DNA of 64,000 bases. Origin: Cyanobium sp. AMD-g (GTDB lineage: Bacteria; Cyanobacteriota; Cyanobacteriia; PCC-6307; Cyanobiaceae). Within the stretch, counting starts at the first letter, position 1, and each line of letters starts with the position of its first letter. Shown here in pieces: positions 8,930 through 19,809 of this stretch. Position numbers and translations under genes: made by a program. Below the pieces are notes generated by a model, which saw nothing but the letters and a program-made list of their open reading frames with translations, was not told the origin of the DNA and did no database searches. Where the stretch lies: contig NZ_JAGQCW010000007.1 in NCBI RefSeq assembly GCF_024346395.1, positions 34,710 through 98,709 on the forward strand. Reading direction: 5' to 3'.

Positions 8930-9138
8930 GCCAACCTTTTGCGGTCGTGATCGAAAAGGCTGGAGCCGGGTTCTCGGCCTACGTGCCCGACTTGCCGGGC
9001 TGTGTGGCCACCGGAGAATCTCAGCAACAGGTGCTCCAGCACATCCAGGAAGCCATCGCCTTTCACCTTGAGGGGATGGCTGCCGATGCCCAGCCACTGC
9101 CAACCCACCGCACCAGTGTGGCCACGGTGATGGTTTGA
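8926..9138 (+). CDS. hicB: HicB-type antitoxin
   Basis: A 70-residue protein with the HicB core: FAVVIEKAGAGFSAYVPDLPGCVATGES, then a helix LQHIQEAIAFHLEGM. It binds HicA and blocks its active site. At 70 residues it is the short form that lacks an added C-terminal DNA-binding domain, so self-regulation through its own HTH is not evident. It overlaps hicA by ATGA. The 3' end is followed within 45 bases by the second repeat copy. Confidence 0.85.
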   Translation: MSQPFAVVIEKAGAGFSAYVPDLPGCVATGESQQQVLQHIQEAIAFHLEGMAADAQPLPTHRTSVATVMV

Positions 9139-9172
9139 TCCTTCCTTCGCTTCTGTCAGATCGATGAGGGAG

Positions 9173-10405
9173 TCAGCCCACCACCTGCAGGCTGAACGGC
9201 GGCGCCAGCGACGCCCCTGCCCAGGCGGCCGTCGCGTCCTCGCCGCTCCACACCAGCAGCTCCACCAGATCGCCGATCCGCTCGCCGCCACCGTCCGCGT
9301 CCCTGTCTCCCAGCTGTAGGTCGTGCGGCATCAGGGCTTCCGCTGTCCAGCGCTGCTCCAGTGCTGGCTGGCCCAGGTCCAGCGGCGGCCCGTCCACCAG
9401 CAGCGGCAGCACCCGCAGCCGTGCCTCGCCGGCGATCGCCAGCGACACCCGCAGCGCCGATCCGGCCGCCATCAGTGCATACAGCGGCACCCCCGGCACA
9501 AGACGCCCATTGAGGCTTCGGTGGGGCAACAAATGGTTGAACGGCGCGCAGGCCTCCTCCGCCACGTGCCTGATCGCTTCCGGCACCTCTGGCGCCTCGG
9601 CCCGCCGGAACAGCTGCTCATTCGGAAAGCCGATCGCATCGGCCATGGCCCGGCCATACACCTCCGCCTGGGCGGCGCCATCGAAATTCCCCTGCGCGAA
9701 GAACTGGCGCGCCGCCTGGAAGCTGCCCTCCAGGCCCCGCTCGCCATGCAGGTGGAAGTAGAGGCAGTTGTAGAAGCCGAATTTGATGCTGGCCCCGTAG
9801 GCGCTGCGCACCGTGGTGAGGTGGGCGCCGCCGCAGAGGGCCTCCGGTAGGAAGTCGTCTGAGGCCACCGCCGCCTGCTCTACCCCCACCAGCCACAGGT
9901 AATCCAGGTGGTGTTCGGCCGTGATCGCTTCGCGCTTGAAGGCGAACGGTTTGCGGGCCACCAGCGGGCTGCCCGCCTTGCCGCACACCAGGTTCAGGTA
10001 GGTGAAGTTGACGCAATCAAAGCTGGCCACCACCGCCGCGCTGGCCCAGAAGCCGTCCACCGCCTCCCGATCCAGCAGCAGCAGCTCGTCGGCATCCACC
10101 GACAGCACCACATCGCCCGTCGCCAGCCCGTAGCCGTGGATCCGCTTCTCCCGCTCGCCGGAGAACACCCCGTGGTGGTAGTGGATCGGCACCCCCAGCC
10201 GCCGGCCCAGCAGGGCGAACAGGCCGGCCGCCCGTTGGCTCGGCTGCTCCAGATCCCGCCCCACCAGCGGCTCGAGCAGCTCCCGTGTGAACTGGAACGG
10301 CCCGTCGTTCACCACGATCTCGTCCACCCAGGCCAGCCGCTCCACCACCCGCTCGATGAAATCGAAGTCCTCGAAGAACTGGATCACCACCGAGACGCTC
10401 GCCAT
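9173..10405 (-). CDS. Family 2 glycosyltransferase
   Basis: A 410-residue protein that starts MASVSVVIQFFEDFDFIERVV, followed by WVDEIVVNDGPF and VVLSVDADELLLLD; the DAD triad fits the metal-binding DXD of GT-A family 2 enzymes. No membrane segment is visible, so it probably acts in the cytoplasm on a nucleotide-sugar donor. It ends in the 35-bp repeat. The cysS stop is only four bases upstream of this start, so this gene is probably the last of a transcript rmlD-rmlB-cysS-GT2. Confidence 0.85.
   Translation of the reverse strand: MASVSVVIQFFEDFDFIERVVERLAWVDEIVVNDGPFQFTRELLEPLVGRDLEQPSQRAAGLFALLGRRLGVPIHYHHGVFSGEREKRIHGYGLATGDVVLSVDADELLLLDREAVDGFWASAAVVASFDCVNFTYLNLVCGKAGSPLVARKPFAFKREAITAEHHLDYLWLVGVEQAAVASDDFLPEALCGGAHLTTVRSAYGASIKFGFYNCLYFHLHGERGLEGSFQAARQFFAQGNFDGAAQAEVYGRAMADAIGFPNEQLFRRAEAPEVPEAIRHVAEEACAPFNHLLPHRSLNGRLVPGVPLYALMAAGSALRVSLAIAGEARLRVLPLLVDGPPLDLGQPALEQRWTAEALMPHDLQLGDRDADGGGERIGDLVELLVWSGEDATAAWAGASLAPPFSLQVVG
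9182..9216. repeat. 35-bp repeat, copy 2 (3' end of the GT2 gene)
   Basis: Identical over 35 bases to 8615-8649. Here the sequence is coding: on the minus strand it encodes the SLAPPFSLQV end of the GT2 glycosyltransferase. The CAGGATCCA flanks of copy 1 are absent, so this is likely the ancestral location. Confidence 0.85.
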
Positions 10406-10409
10406 CGGC

Positions 10410-11866
<1,457 letters not shown>

Positions 11867-11870
<4 letters not shown>

Positions 11871-13012
11871 CGGCCCGCTCCCGCCTTCGCCTGGCCCAGA
11901 CGGCCGCCGCCGTAGCCGGCCCGGCTGCGCACGTTGGTGCACCAGTCGCCGTGCGCCAGGTACCACTCCACCGTCTGCCGCAGGCCCTGGTTGAAGTCAT
12001 GGCGGGGCTGCCAGCCCAGCTCGGTGCTGATCCGCTCCGGGTCGATGGCGTAGCGCCGATCGTGGCCCGGCCGGTCGGCCACCGGCGTGATCAGGCCGGC
12101 ATGGGGGGAGCCGGTGGGCCGCAGCTCGTCCATCAGGGCGCAGATGGCCTGCACCACCTGCTTGTTGGTGCGCTCGCCATGGCCACCGACGCAGTAGCTG
12201 CGTCCGACTTCGCCGCTGGTGGCCGCCAGCAGCAGGGCCTCCACATGGTCCTCCACGTACAGCCAGTCACGCACATTGGCGCCATCGCCATACAGCGGGA
12301 TCGGCTCGCCGGCGGCGGCCTTGAGGATCACCACCGGGATCAGCTTCTCGGGGAACTGCCAGGGGCCGTAGTTGTTGCTGCAGTTGGTCAGCACCACCGG
12401 CAGCCCGTAGGTGTGGTGCCAGGCCTGCACCAGGTGATCGCTGCCCGCCTTGCTGGCCGAATAGGGGCTGCGCGGGTCGTAGGGGGTGGTTTCCGAAAAC
12501 CGCCCGCTGGCCCCCAGGGAGCCGAAGACTTCGTCGGTGCTGATGTGGTGGAAGCGGAACTGCTCCCGGCGCTTCGGCGCCAGCCCCTCCCAGTGACTCC
12601 GCACCGCCTGCAGCAGGTTGTAGGTGCCCATCACGTTGCTGACCAGGAACGCGCCCGGATCGTCGATCGAGCGGTCGACGTGGCTTTCGGCCGCCAGGTG
12701 CAGCACCAGATCCGGATCGGCCTGCCGCACCGCCGCCGCCACCGCCTCGCCATCGGCCAGATCCACCTGCAGCAGCCGGTGGCGCGGGCCGTCGGAGCGC
12801 TCGGCAGCCTCACCCAGCTGCGCCAGGGTGTTGTAGACACCCAGCAGATCGCTGGCGTAGCCCATCTTGTCGAGGTTGAACACCGTCACGGTGCTGCCCC
12901 GCAACAGCCGCCGCACCAGCGCACCGCCGATGAAGCCCGCCCCCCCCGTCACCAGGATGCGGCGACGGCCGGCGAGCAGCACCGGCAGGTCGATGGGGTG
13001 GTTGGGGAGCAT
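11867..13012 (-). CDS. rmlB: dTDP-glucose 4,6-dehydratase
   Basis: Converts dTDP-glucose to dTDP-4-keto-6-deoxyglucose, step two of dTDP-L-rhamnose synthesis. The extended-SDR NAD motif GGAGFIGG lies near residue 25, [10 protein letters not shown] supplies catalytic Asp/Glu, and [10 protein letters not shown] holds the Tyr-Lys pair. About 381 residues from the ATG at 13012; an in-frame TTG at 13033 is an alternative. It follows rmlD by roughly 30 bases and its stop overlaps the cysS TTG. rmlA and rmlC are not in the window. Confidence 0.93.
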
Positions 13013-13044
13013 CGGGATGGGGCGAAACGACAAAAAAGGGGAGG

Positions 13045-13944
13045 TCAGGCCGGGGGCAGGGGGATCTGCGCCAGCACCTCGGCCAGGGCGGCCTGCCAGT
13101 GCTGGCCCTCCAGCTCCAGTGCATGGCGGGTGGTGCTGGTTTCCAGCAGCGAGTAGGCGGGGCGTCGGGCCGGGGTGGGGTAGTCGGCGGTGGTGATCGG
13201 TTTCACCCGGGCCGGGGTGTTGATCAGCCCCCGCGCCGCCGCCTGGGCGCCGATGGCCACGGCGAAGTCATACCAGCTGGCGGCGCCGCAGTCGCTCCAG
13301 TGGTGGCGTCCGCTCGCGCCCCGCGCGATCACCCGCCAGCAGGCGGCCGCCAGTCCGGACGTGGCCGTGGGGCAGCCCACCTGGTCGGCCACCACCCCCA
13401 GGGCTTCGCCGGCGGCGGCTTTGGCCCGGTGCAGCCGCAGCATGGTGAGGCAGAAGTTGGCCCCCACCGGCCCGTACACCCAGCTGGTGCGCAGCAGGCA
13501 CAGGCGTTCCGCTGGCAGGGCGGCCGCCGCCCGCCGCTCCCCTTCGGCCTTGGTGGCGCCGTAGACCCCCAGGGGCGCCAACGCCTGCTCCGGTGTGTAG
13601 GGATGGCCCTGTTCACCGTCGAAGACGAAATCGGTGCTCACCTGCAGCAGCCGCCCGCCGCCGCTGGCCAGGGCTTCGGCGAAGGCCCCGGGGGCACCAG
13701 CGTTCACCGCCTCGGCCAGCGCCGGTTCCGACTCGGCCCGATCCACCGCCGTGTAGGCACCGGCGTTGAGCACCCAGTCGGGCCGGTGCTGGTCCACCGC
13801 CGCCCGGCAGGCGGCCGCATCGGCCAGATCAAGCTCGCCCCGGCCCGTGGCGATCAGCTCGATGCCGGCGGGGGCCGAGGCCACCAGGGCCTGTCCCAGC
13901 TGGCCGTGGCGGCCGGTCAGCAGCACCCGCACCGGTTCAGGCAT
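13045..13944 (-). CDS. rmlD: dTDP-4-dehydrorhamnose reductase
   Basis: Last step to dTDP-L-rhamnose: NADPH reduction of the 4-keto sugar. The 299-residue protein has the nucleotide-binding GRHGQLGQAL at its start, LNAGAYTAVDRAE in the middle, STDFVFDG and YGATKAEGE with the Tyr-Lys pair. It starts 43 bases after the end of polA on the same strand and precedes rmlB, so rmlD-rmlB are likely co-transcribed. The product would supply rhamnose for the surface glycan made by the nearby transferases. Confidence 0.92.
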   Translation of the reverse strand: MPEPVRVLLTGRHGQLGQALVASAPAGIELIATGRGELDLADAAACRAAVDQHRPDWVLNAGAYTAVDRAESEPALAEAVNAGAPGAFAEALASGGGRLLQVSTDFVFDGEQGHPYTPEQALAPLGVYGATKAEGERRAAAALPAERLCLLRTSWVYGPVGANFCLTMLRLHRAKAAAGEALGVVADQVGCPTATSGLAAACWRVIARGASGRHHWSDCGAASWYDFAVAIGAQAAARGLINTPARVKPITTADYPTPARRPAYSLLETSTTRHALELEGQHWQAALAEVLAQIPLPPA

Positions 13945-13987
13945 CGATGGCGGGGGAAAAGCTCAGGCGCAGCCTACCTTCGCGTGG

Positions 13988-16933
13988 CTATTTCGCCTCC
14001 ATCCAGTTGGGGCCGACCCCGGTGTCCACCACCAGGGGCACCAGCAGTTGCACCGCCTGCTCCATGGTGCGCTGGGTGAGCTGCCGCACCTCCTCCAGTG
14101 CTTCCGGCGCCGCCTCCAGCACCAGCTCGTCGTGCACCTGCAGCAGTAGGCGCGCCGGTAGGCCCGCCGCCGTGAGCGCTTGCTGGAGGCTCACCATGGC
14201 CAGCTTGATGATGTCGGCGCTGGAGCCCTGGATCGGGGCATTGGCGGCCGCCCGCAACTGCTGGGCCTCCATGCCGCCCCGGCGGGCCACCTCCAGGTCG
14301 ATCTCCAGCGGATCCTTGCCCCGCAGCCGGCCCAGGCCGCCGGGATCGAAGTGGAACGGCCGCCGCCGCCCCAGGATCGTCTCCACGTAGCCGCGGCTGA
14401 GGGCCAGCCGCTCCTGCAGCTCCAGGTACAGGAACACCCGCGGGTATCGCTGCTTGTAGAGACCCAGGAACTCCTTGGCCCGCGCCTGGCCCATGCCGGT
14501 CTCCCGTGCCAGCCGCTGGGCCCCCATGCCGTAGATCACCCCGAAGTTGATCGTCTTGCCCAGGCGCCGCTCCTCTGGCGTCACCGTGTCGGTCTCCAGC
14601 AGCAGCCGGGCGGTCAGGGCGTGGACGTCGTCGCCCTCGTTGTAGGCCTGCACCAGCACCGGTTCGCCCGAGAGGTGGGTGAGGATGCGCAGCTCGATCT
14701 GGGAGTAGTCGGCGCTGATCATCCGCCAGCCCTCCTGGGGCAGGAAGGCCTTGCGGATGCGGCGGCTGAACTCGGTGCGGATGGGGATGTTCTGCAGGTT
14801 GGGGTTGCTGCTCGACAGCCGCCCGGTGGCGGTCACCGCCTGGTTGAAATCCGTGTGCACCCTCCCGGTCTCCGGCTCCACCAGCGCCGGCAGGGCCTCC
14901 ACGTAGGTGCTCAGCAGCTTGCTGAGCGTGCGGTGCTCCAGCACCAGCTTCACCACCGGGTGGTCGTCCTCCAGCTTCTCCAGCACCGCCGCGTCGGTGC
15001 TCCAGCCGGTTTTGGTGCGGCGCGATTTCTTGCGGTCGAGCCCCAGGGTGTCGAACAGCAGTTCCCCCAGTTGCTTCGGGGAGGCCAGGTTGAAGTCGAC
15101 TCCCGCCGCTTCCTGGGCCTCCCGCTCCAGCCGCACCAGGGTGCTGCTCAGCTCCTCGGCCAGCTCCTTGAGGTAGGGCACGTCGATGCGGATGCCGGTG
15201 GCCTCCATCTGGGCCAGCACCGGCTCCAGGGGCAGCTCCACCTGCTGCAGCAGCAGGGGCAGCTGGGGCCCCATCGCCGCCAGCTGCTCCGCCAGCAACG
15301 CTCCCAGACGCCGGGTGAGGTGCACGTCCATGGCGCAGTAGCGCGCCGCCGCCTCGACCGGCACGTCGGCGAAGCTCTGCCCCTTGGCGACCAGATCGCT
15401 GTAGGCCGTGGGATGCAGCCCGAAGTTGCGCTCCGCCATGGCCTCCAGGCCATGCTTGTCGTTGGCATCCCGCAGGTAGTCCGCCAGCAGGGTGTCCATC
15501 ACCACTCCGGCCAGGGGCAGCCCATGGCGCAGCAGGATCAGGCGGTCGTACTTGGCGTTCTGGAGTGCCTTGGGGTGCCCGGCGCTGGCCAGCCAGGGCC
15601 CCAGGGCCAGCAGCACCGCATCCAGGGGCAGCTGCACCGGCGCGGGCGGCGGCGTGCTGAGCAGGTCGGCGGCCGGTGGGCTGTGGTGGCCGATGGGCAC
15701 GTAGGCCAGGTCCGCCAGGCCCTCTCCCCAGCAGACGCCGATCCCCACCAGCTCCGCCTTGAAGGGATTGAGGGAGGTGGTCTCGGTGTCGAGGGCCACC
15801 GGCGCCGCCGGATCGCTGCAGGCCAGCAGCCGCTCGATCAGGGCGGCCAGGGCCTCTGGGGTGGTGATCAGCTGCGGCCGCAGGGCCGGCAGGCCGTCTT
15901 CGGCCCCGGGCTCTGTCGCCGCGGACAGCTCTGGCGTCGCTGGATCGCTGGCGGGGGCGGATGGGCCTGTGGCGGTAGCGGCTTGGGCAGTGGCGGAGGG
16001 CTCCGGGGGCTCCGCCGAGAACAGGCGGGCGAAGCCCTCGGTCTGCTTCACCAGGCTGAACAGCTCCAGCTCCGCCAGCCGCGCCCCCAGCCCCTCGCTG
16101 TCCACCCGCCCCAGGGCCAGGCGGGGCTCCTCTGGCAACGGGATCTGCACCAGGATCTCGGCCAGCATGCGGGAGCGGAAGGCGTTCTCACGGTCGGTTT
16201 CCAGCTTGGTTTTGAGGGCCCCCTTCTGCTGGTCGAGGGCGGCGTAGATGCCGTCCAGGTCGCCGTGGGCCTTGAGCAGGGTCAGGGCCGTCTTGGGCCC
16301 CACCCCCTTGACCCCGGGGATGTTGTCGGAGCTGTCGCCGGTGAGGGCCTTGAGGTCCACCACCCCCTCCGGCGGCACCCCCAGCTTCTCGATCACCTGG
16401 GCGCGGCGGATCTGGGTCGGGCCGCTGTTCTTGGCGTAGGGGCCGCCACCCATGTACAGCACGCTGATGTCCCGCTCGTCGTCCACGAGCTGGAACAGGT
16501 CGCGGTCGCCGGAGAGGATCCGCACCCGCCAGCCCTCGCCCGCCGCCCGGTTGGCCAGGGTGCCGAGCACGTCGTCGGCCTCGTAGCCCGGCGCCATCGA
16601 CAGGGGCAGGTCGAGGCAGTCCCTGAGGATGGCCTGCAGGTTGGCCAGGTCGGCGAAGAAGTGTTCCGGTGCCTCCTCCCGGTGGGCCTTGTAGGCGGCG
16701 TCCGCCTCATGGCGGAAGGTGGGTTCGGCCGTGTCGAAGGCGATCACCACCCCCTGGGGGGCCAGACCCTTGCAGTTGTCGAGCAGGGCCTTGAGGAAGC
16801 CGTAGGTGACGCTGGTGGGCACGCCGTCCTTCGTGCTCAGGCCCCCCTCACCGCCCTTGGCGAAGGCGTAGAAGCTGCGGAAGGCCAGGGAGTGGCCGTC
16901 CACCAGCAGCAACAGGGGCTTGTCCCGCTCCAT
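13988..16933 (-). CDS. polA: DNA polymerase I
   Basis: A 981-residue enzyme with all three domains. The 5' nuclease (residues 1 to about 300) begins MERDKPLLLLVDGHSLAFRS. The 3'-5' proofreading domain is intact: DTETTSLNPF, NAKYDR and YCAMDVHLT give the Asp/Glu, Asn/Asp and Tyr/Asp sets. The polymerase domain has DYSQIELRILTHLSGE (motif A), GKTINFGVIYGMG and LQVHDELVLE (motif C). Ala/Pro-rich linker of about 80 residues between the nuclease domains. The ATG at 16933 fits the family; 11 extra residues to 16966 do not. Confidence 0.96.
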   Translation of the reverse strand: MERDKPLLLLVDGHSLAFRSFYAFAKGGEGGLSTKDGVPTSVTYGFLKALLDNCKGLAPQGVVIAFDTAEPTFRHEADAAYKAHREEAPEHFFADLANLQAILRDCLDLPLSMAPGYEADDVLGTLANRAAGEGWRVRILSGDRDLFQLVDDERDISVLYMGGGPYAKNSGPTQIRRAQVIEKLGVPPEGVVDLKALTGDSSDNIPGVKGVGPKTALTLLKAHGDLDGIYAALDQQKGALKTKLETDRENAFRSRMLAEILVQIPLPEEPRLALGRVDSEGLGARLAELELFSLVKQTEGFARLFSAEPPEPSATAQAATATGPSAPASDPATPELSAATEPGAEDGLPALRPQLITTPEALAALIERLLACSDPAAPVALDTETTSLNPFKAELVGIGVCWGEGLADLAYVPIGHHSPPAADLLSTPPPAPVQLPLDAVLLALGPWLASAGHPKALQNAKYDRLILLRHGLPLAGVVMDTLLADYLRDANDKHGLEAMAERNFGLHPTAYSDLVAKGQSFADVPVEAAARYCAMDVHLTRRLGALLAEQLAAMGPQLPLLLQQVELPLEPVLAQMEATGIRIDVPYLKELAEELSSTLVRLEREAQEAAGVDFNLASPKQLGELLFDTLGLDRKKSRRTKTGWSTDAAVLEKLEDDHPVVKLVLEHRTLSKLLSTYVEALPALVEPETGRVHTDFNQAVTATGRLSSSNPNLQNIPIRTEFSRRIRKAFLPQEGWRMISADYSQIELRILTHLSGEPVLVQAYNEGDDVHALTARLLLETDTVTPEERRLGKTINFGVIYGMGAQRLARETGMGQARAKEFLGLYKQRYPRVFLYLELQERLALSRGYVETILGRRRPFHFDPGGLGRLRGKDPLEIDLEVARRGGMEAQQLRAAANAPIQGSSADIIKLAMVSLQQALTAAGLPARLLLQVHDELVLEAAPEALEEVRQLTQRTMEQAVQLLVPLVVDTGVGPNWMEAK

Positions 16934-16995
16934 GGCCGTCCCTGGGATCCGCCCGCCGATCGCCACAGCCTGCCATCCGGCGGCCCGGAAGCGCC

Positions 16996-17556
16996 GTGAC
17001 GACCACCGGGCGGGCCGCCTTCAGCCGTTGTCGCCAGTACCGCTGGTGGCTGGAGCGGGTGTGGGAGCCGCAGGGCAGCCGCCTGCTGTTCATCGGCCTC
17101 AACCCCTCCCGCGCCGACCATCGCCACGACGACCCCACCCTGCGGCGGCTGATGGCCTTCGCCGCCGGCTGGGGCTACGGCGGACTGGAGGTGCTCAACC
17201 TCTTCGGCCGCATCAGCCCGAGCCCGGCGGCCCTGGCCCATGCCGCCGATCCGGTGGGCGCCGCCAACGGGGCCTGGCTGCGGCGGCGCCTGCGGGCCGG
17301 GGCGGGGCCGGTGTGGCTGGGCTGGGGCAACGGCGGTCGGCGGCAGGGCCAGTCCGAACGGGTGCTGGCGCTGCTGGCCCCCCACCAGCCGCGGCTGGTC
17401 TGCCTCGGCCTCACCGCCTCCGGCGCCCCGCTCCATCCCCTCTACCAACCGGCGGCGAGCCTGTTGCAGCCCTATGGGCCATCCTGTGGGCGTTCAGCCG
17501 CAGCCGCTGCTCCATGGCCCGCACCCCCCGCCGCTATGCCATCCACCTGTTCCTGA
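16996..17556 (+). CDS. DUF1643 domain protein
   Basis: A 186-residue protein from a GTG at 16996, divergent from polA. The DUF1643 signature is clear: RLLFIGLNPSRADHRHDDPT, LRRLMAFAAGWGYGGLEVLNLF and, late, CLGLTASGAPLHPLY. The biochemical role of this family is unknown. The last 40 or so residues turn Ala/Pro-rich and overlap the start of the next gene by 43 bases, so the C-terminus may be extended past its original end. Confidence 0.8.
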   Translation: MTTTGRAAFSRCRQYRWWLERVWEPQGSRLLFIGLNPSRADHRHDDPTLRRLMAFAAGWGYGGLEVLNLFGRISPSPAALAHAADPVGAANGAWLRRRLRAGAGPVWLGWGNGGRRQGQSERVLALLAPHQPRLVCLGLTASGAPLHPLYQPAASLLQPYGPSCGRSAAAAAPWPAPPAAMPSTCS

Positions 17557-17756
17557 GTGGCGGCCACCACCAGGAGGTGCACTTCAACACCCTGGAGGAC
17601 TTCCAGACCTGGTACGGCGGGGTGCTGAACGCGGCGTCCCTCGATGCTTTCGTCAACGTGCCGATCAGCGACCTGACCAGCGAGTTCCTCGTGCTGCGGG
17701 CCGGCAGCGTCCAGGCGATCCGGGTGGAGCCGATCTACGGCGCCCTCGAAGACTGA
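17514..17756 (+). CDS. Conserved 80-residue cyanobacterial-type hypothetical protein
   Basis: Begins MARTPRRYAIHLFLSGGHHQEVHF and continues with FQTWYGGVL, DAFVNVPIS and LVLRAGSVQAIRVEPIY, a compact alpha/beta protein with no signal or membrane segment. It starts inside the 3' end of the DUF1643 gene in another frame (43-base overlap), suggesting coupling. Convergent with gltX, with 23 bases between. Function unknown. Confidence 0.75.
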   Translation: MARTPRRYAIHLFLSGGHHQEVHFNTLEDFQTWYGGVLNAASLDAFVNVPISDLTSEFLVLRAGSVQAIRVEPIYGALED

Positions 17757-17779
17757 GCCAGGCCCCCCAGGGCTGATCC

Positions 17780-19222
17780 TCAAAGGGCGGCGGCGATTCG
17801 CTCCCGGTCGCTGCCCAGCCGGTGCAGCAGCAGCCAGGTGGTGAGCAGATCGGGCCCTTTCAGGCTGCCCAGCAGGGCGGCCCGCAGGCCCTTCATCAGC
17901 ACCCCTTTCTTGACGCCGGCGGCCGTCGCGGCCTCCGCCAGCAGCCCCTGGGCGGTCTCGGCGTCGAGCGGGCCCTCCGGCAGCCGCTCCAGCAGGGCGC
18001 CCAGGGCGCCGCGGCTGCCCGGGTCGGTCCGCAGGGCCAGGGCCGGCTCGTCCGGCTCCGGCGTTTCAAAGAAGGGGGCGGCCTGGTCGACCCCGTCCGC
18101 CAGCAGGCTGAGCGAGGGCCCCAGCAGGGCGCAGAGATCCTCCTGCCAGGCGGCGTCAGCGGCCGCCCCCTCGCCCCAGCCCCGGGCCTGCCAGAGGGGC
18201 AGCAGCCGCTGGCGCAGCTCGCCGGCCGCCAGCCCATGCAGTACCTGGGCGTTGAGCCAGTTGAGCTTGTCCCAGTCGAAGCGCGCCCCGGCCCGGTTCA
18301 CCCGCTCGAACGAGAACACCGCCGCCGCCTGCTCGAGGCTGAAGCGCTCGCCGATTCCCTCCGGCGGCGACCAGCCCAGCAGGGTCATGTAGTTGACCAG
18401 GGCCTCGGCGGTGTAGCCCATGGCGCGGAAATCGCCCACCGAAGTGACGCCATCGCGCTTGGAGAGCTTGCGGCCCTCCTGGTTGAGGATCAAAGGGGTG
18501 TGGGCGAACAGGGGCGGCGTCAGCCCCAGGGCGGCGTAGAGCAGCAGCTGCTTGCCCGTGTTGGCGATGTGGTCCTCGCCGCGGATCACGTGGCTGATGG
18601 CCATGGCGGCGTCGTCCACCACCACCACCAGGTTGTAGAGGGGGTCGCCGATGGCGCCGGCGGGCGCCCGGCGGGCGATCACCATGTCCCCGCCCAGGTC
18701 GCTGCCCGCCCAGCGCATCTCGCCCCGCACCAGGTCGTTCCAGGTGATCGTGGCGCCGTCGTCGATGCGGAAGCGGATCACCGCCTCCCGGCCCTCGGCG
18801 ATGTAGGCCTGCTGCTGCTCGGGGGAGAGATCGCGGTGCAGGTTGTCGTAGCGGGGCGCCCGGCCCTCGGCCTGCTGGCGTTCCCGCATCGCCGCCAGCT
18901 CGGCGTCGCTGGCGAAGCAGCGGTAGGCATGGCCGCTTTCGAGCAGCTGGCCGATGGCCTGCCGGTGGGCCTCGATGCGCGCGCTCTGCACCACCGGCTC
19001 CTCGTCCCAGGTCAGGCCCAGCCAGCGCAGGCCATCGAGGATGTTGTCGGTGAATTCCGGCTTGGAGCGTTCCCGGTCGGTGTCCTCGATGCGGAGCAGG
19101 AAGGCGCCCCCCACGTGGCGGGCGAACAGCCAGTTGAACACCGCCGTGCGGGCGGTGCCGATGTGCAGGGTGCCGGTGGGGCTGGGGGCCAGCCGAACGC
19201 GTACGGGAACCGTTGCGGGCAC
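17780..19222 (-). CDS. gltX: Glutamyl-tRNA synthetase
   Basis: Charges tRNA-Glu, and so also supplies the glutamyl-tRNA used by the C5 tetrapyrrole route that hemL (49 kb) completes. Motifs: [18 protein letters not shown] (HIGH region) and KLSKRDG (KMSKS). The GTG at 19222, giving 480 residues, places [13 protein letters not shown] at the N-terminus as in the family; a longer frame to 19273 would run into the tRNA-Asp gene and is rejected. tRNA-Asp lies 24 bases upstream on the same strand. Confidence 0.95.
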   Translation of the reverse strand: MPATVPVRVRLAPSPTGTLHIGTARTAVFNWLFARHVGGAFLLRIEDTDRERSKPEFTDNILDGLRWLGLTWDEEPVVQSARIEAHRQAIGQLLESGHAYRCFASDAELAAMRERQQAEGRAPRYDNLHRDLSPEQQQAYIAEGREAVIRFRIDDGATITWNDLVRGEMRWAGSDLGGDMVIARRAPAGAIGDPLYNLVVVVDDAAMAISHVIRGEDHIANTGKQLLLYAALGLTPPLFAHTPLILNQEGRKLSKRDGVTSVGDFRAMGYTAEALVNYMTLLGWSPPEGIGERFSLEQAAAVFSFERVNRAGARFDWDKLNWLNAQVLHGLAAGELRQRLLPLWQARGWGEGAAADAAWQEDLCALLGPSLSLLADGVDQAAPFFETPEPDEPALALRTDPGSRGALGALLERLPEGPLDAETAQGLLAEAATAAGVKKGVLMKGLRAALLGSLKGPDLLTTWLLLHRLGSDRERIAAAL

Positions 19223-19246
19223 GGAAGCGGCTCCAGATGGTGAGAA

Positions 19247-19320
19247 CGGGACTGACGGGGCTCGAACCCGCAACTTCCGCCGTGACAGGGCGGTGCTCTA
19301 ACCGATTGAACTACAGTCCC
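19247..19320 (-). tRNA. tRNA-Asp (GTC)
   Basis: A 74-nt cloverleaf on the minus strand: acceptor arms GGGACTG and CAGTCCC, D-loop AGTTCAATCGGTTAGAG, anticodon loop CTGTCAC with anticodon GTC, and T-arm GGGTTCGAGCCCC. CCA is not encoded. It sits just upstream of gltX. Confidence 0.95.
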
Positions 19321-19428
19321 AGACCGACGTTCGAGGCGCGAATCGCCCCGAGGGGTGGATCCGGCACCGATGGGCGATCGCGACGGCGCGGACGCCGACT
19401 AGGGAAGTATCCATCGTCACCCGTCCCA

Positions 19429-19466
19429 CCGTCAACGCCGCCCGTCAACGCCAAGCCGTCAACGCC
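19429..19466. repeat. Short imperfect tandem repeat, three copies
   Basis: CCGTCAACGCC occurs at 19429-19439, 19442-19452 and 19456-19466, spaced 13 and 14 bases apart, in the spacer between tRNA-Asp and the terminator at 19513. No function is evident. Confidence 0.7.
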
Positions 19467-19512
19467 ACCGCTGCTGCCGCTGACCAGGGGTCAGGGCGAC
19501 GATCGGCCACAC

Positions 19513-19538
19513 AAAAAGCCCCGTGCAGGGCACGGGGC
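19513..19538 (-). terminator. Rho-independent terminator after the rplS-side transcript
   Basis: Perfect 9-bp stem GCCCCGTGC/GCACGGGGC (19518-19538) with a 3-base loop. On the minus strand it is followed by five T (19517-19513). It lies 47 bases after the 62-residue gene and would end the transcript carrying rplS, tRNA-Trp and that gene. Confidence 0.8.
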
Positions 19539-19584
19539 CGATGGCGCTTGACGGTGCTGCGGGGGCGCCGGAACGCCCTGGCCC

Positions 19585-19773
19585 TCAGGGGCGGAAGCCG
19601 GCGGGTTCAATCAGGCGCACCTGATTGCCCCGGGCGGTGAATTCCCGCCCCTGGTCGCTCTGAACCACGACCCGACCTCCGGATTTGACCCGGATCACCC
19701 GGGCCCGAACCCAGCCAAGGGCCGCTGATTCCAGCACCTTGACCACATCACCGGGCTGTAGATCCAACTCCAT
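19585..19773 (-). CDS. Small SH3/KOW-like hypothetical protein
   Basis: 62 residues starting MELDLQPGDVVKVLESAALGW, followed by VRARVIRVKSGGRVVVQSD: a small all-beta, SH3-like or KOW-like fold. The ATG at 19773 is chosen because a longer frame to 19839 would begin inside tRNA-Trp. It lies between tRNA-Trp and a terminator, downstream of rplS, which suggests a translation-linked context. Function unknown. Confidence 0.65.
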   Translation of the reverse strand: MELDLQPGDVVKVLESAALGWVRARVIRVKSGGRVVVQSDQGREFTARGNQVRLIEPAGFRP

Positions 19774-19809
19774 GTCCGGAACCACGAAACTGCAAATGGG
19801 ACCATCGAA

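Noticed and set aside
19223..19273. Longer gltX start
   Set aside because: Would run into the tRNA-Asp gene; the RLAPSPTG motif should be close to the N-terminus.
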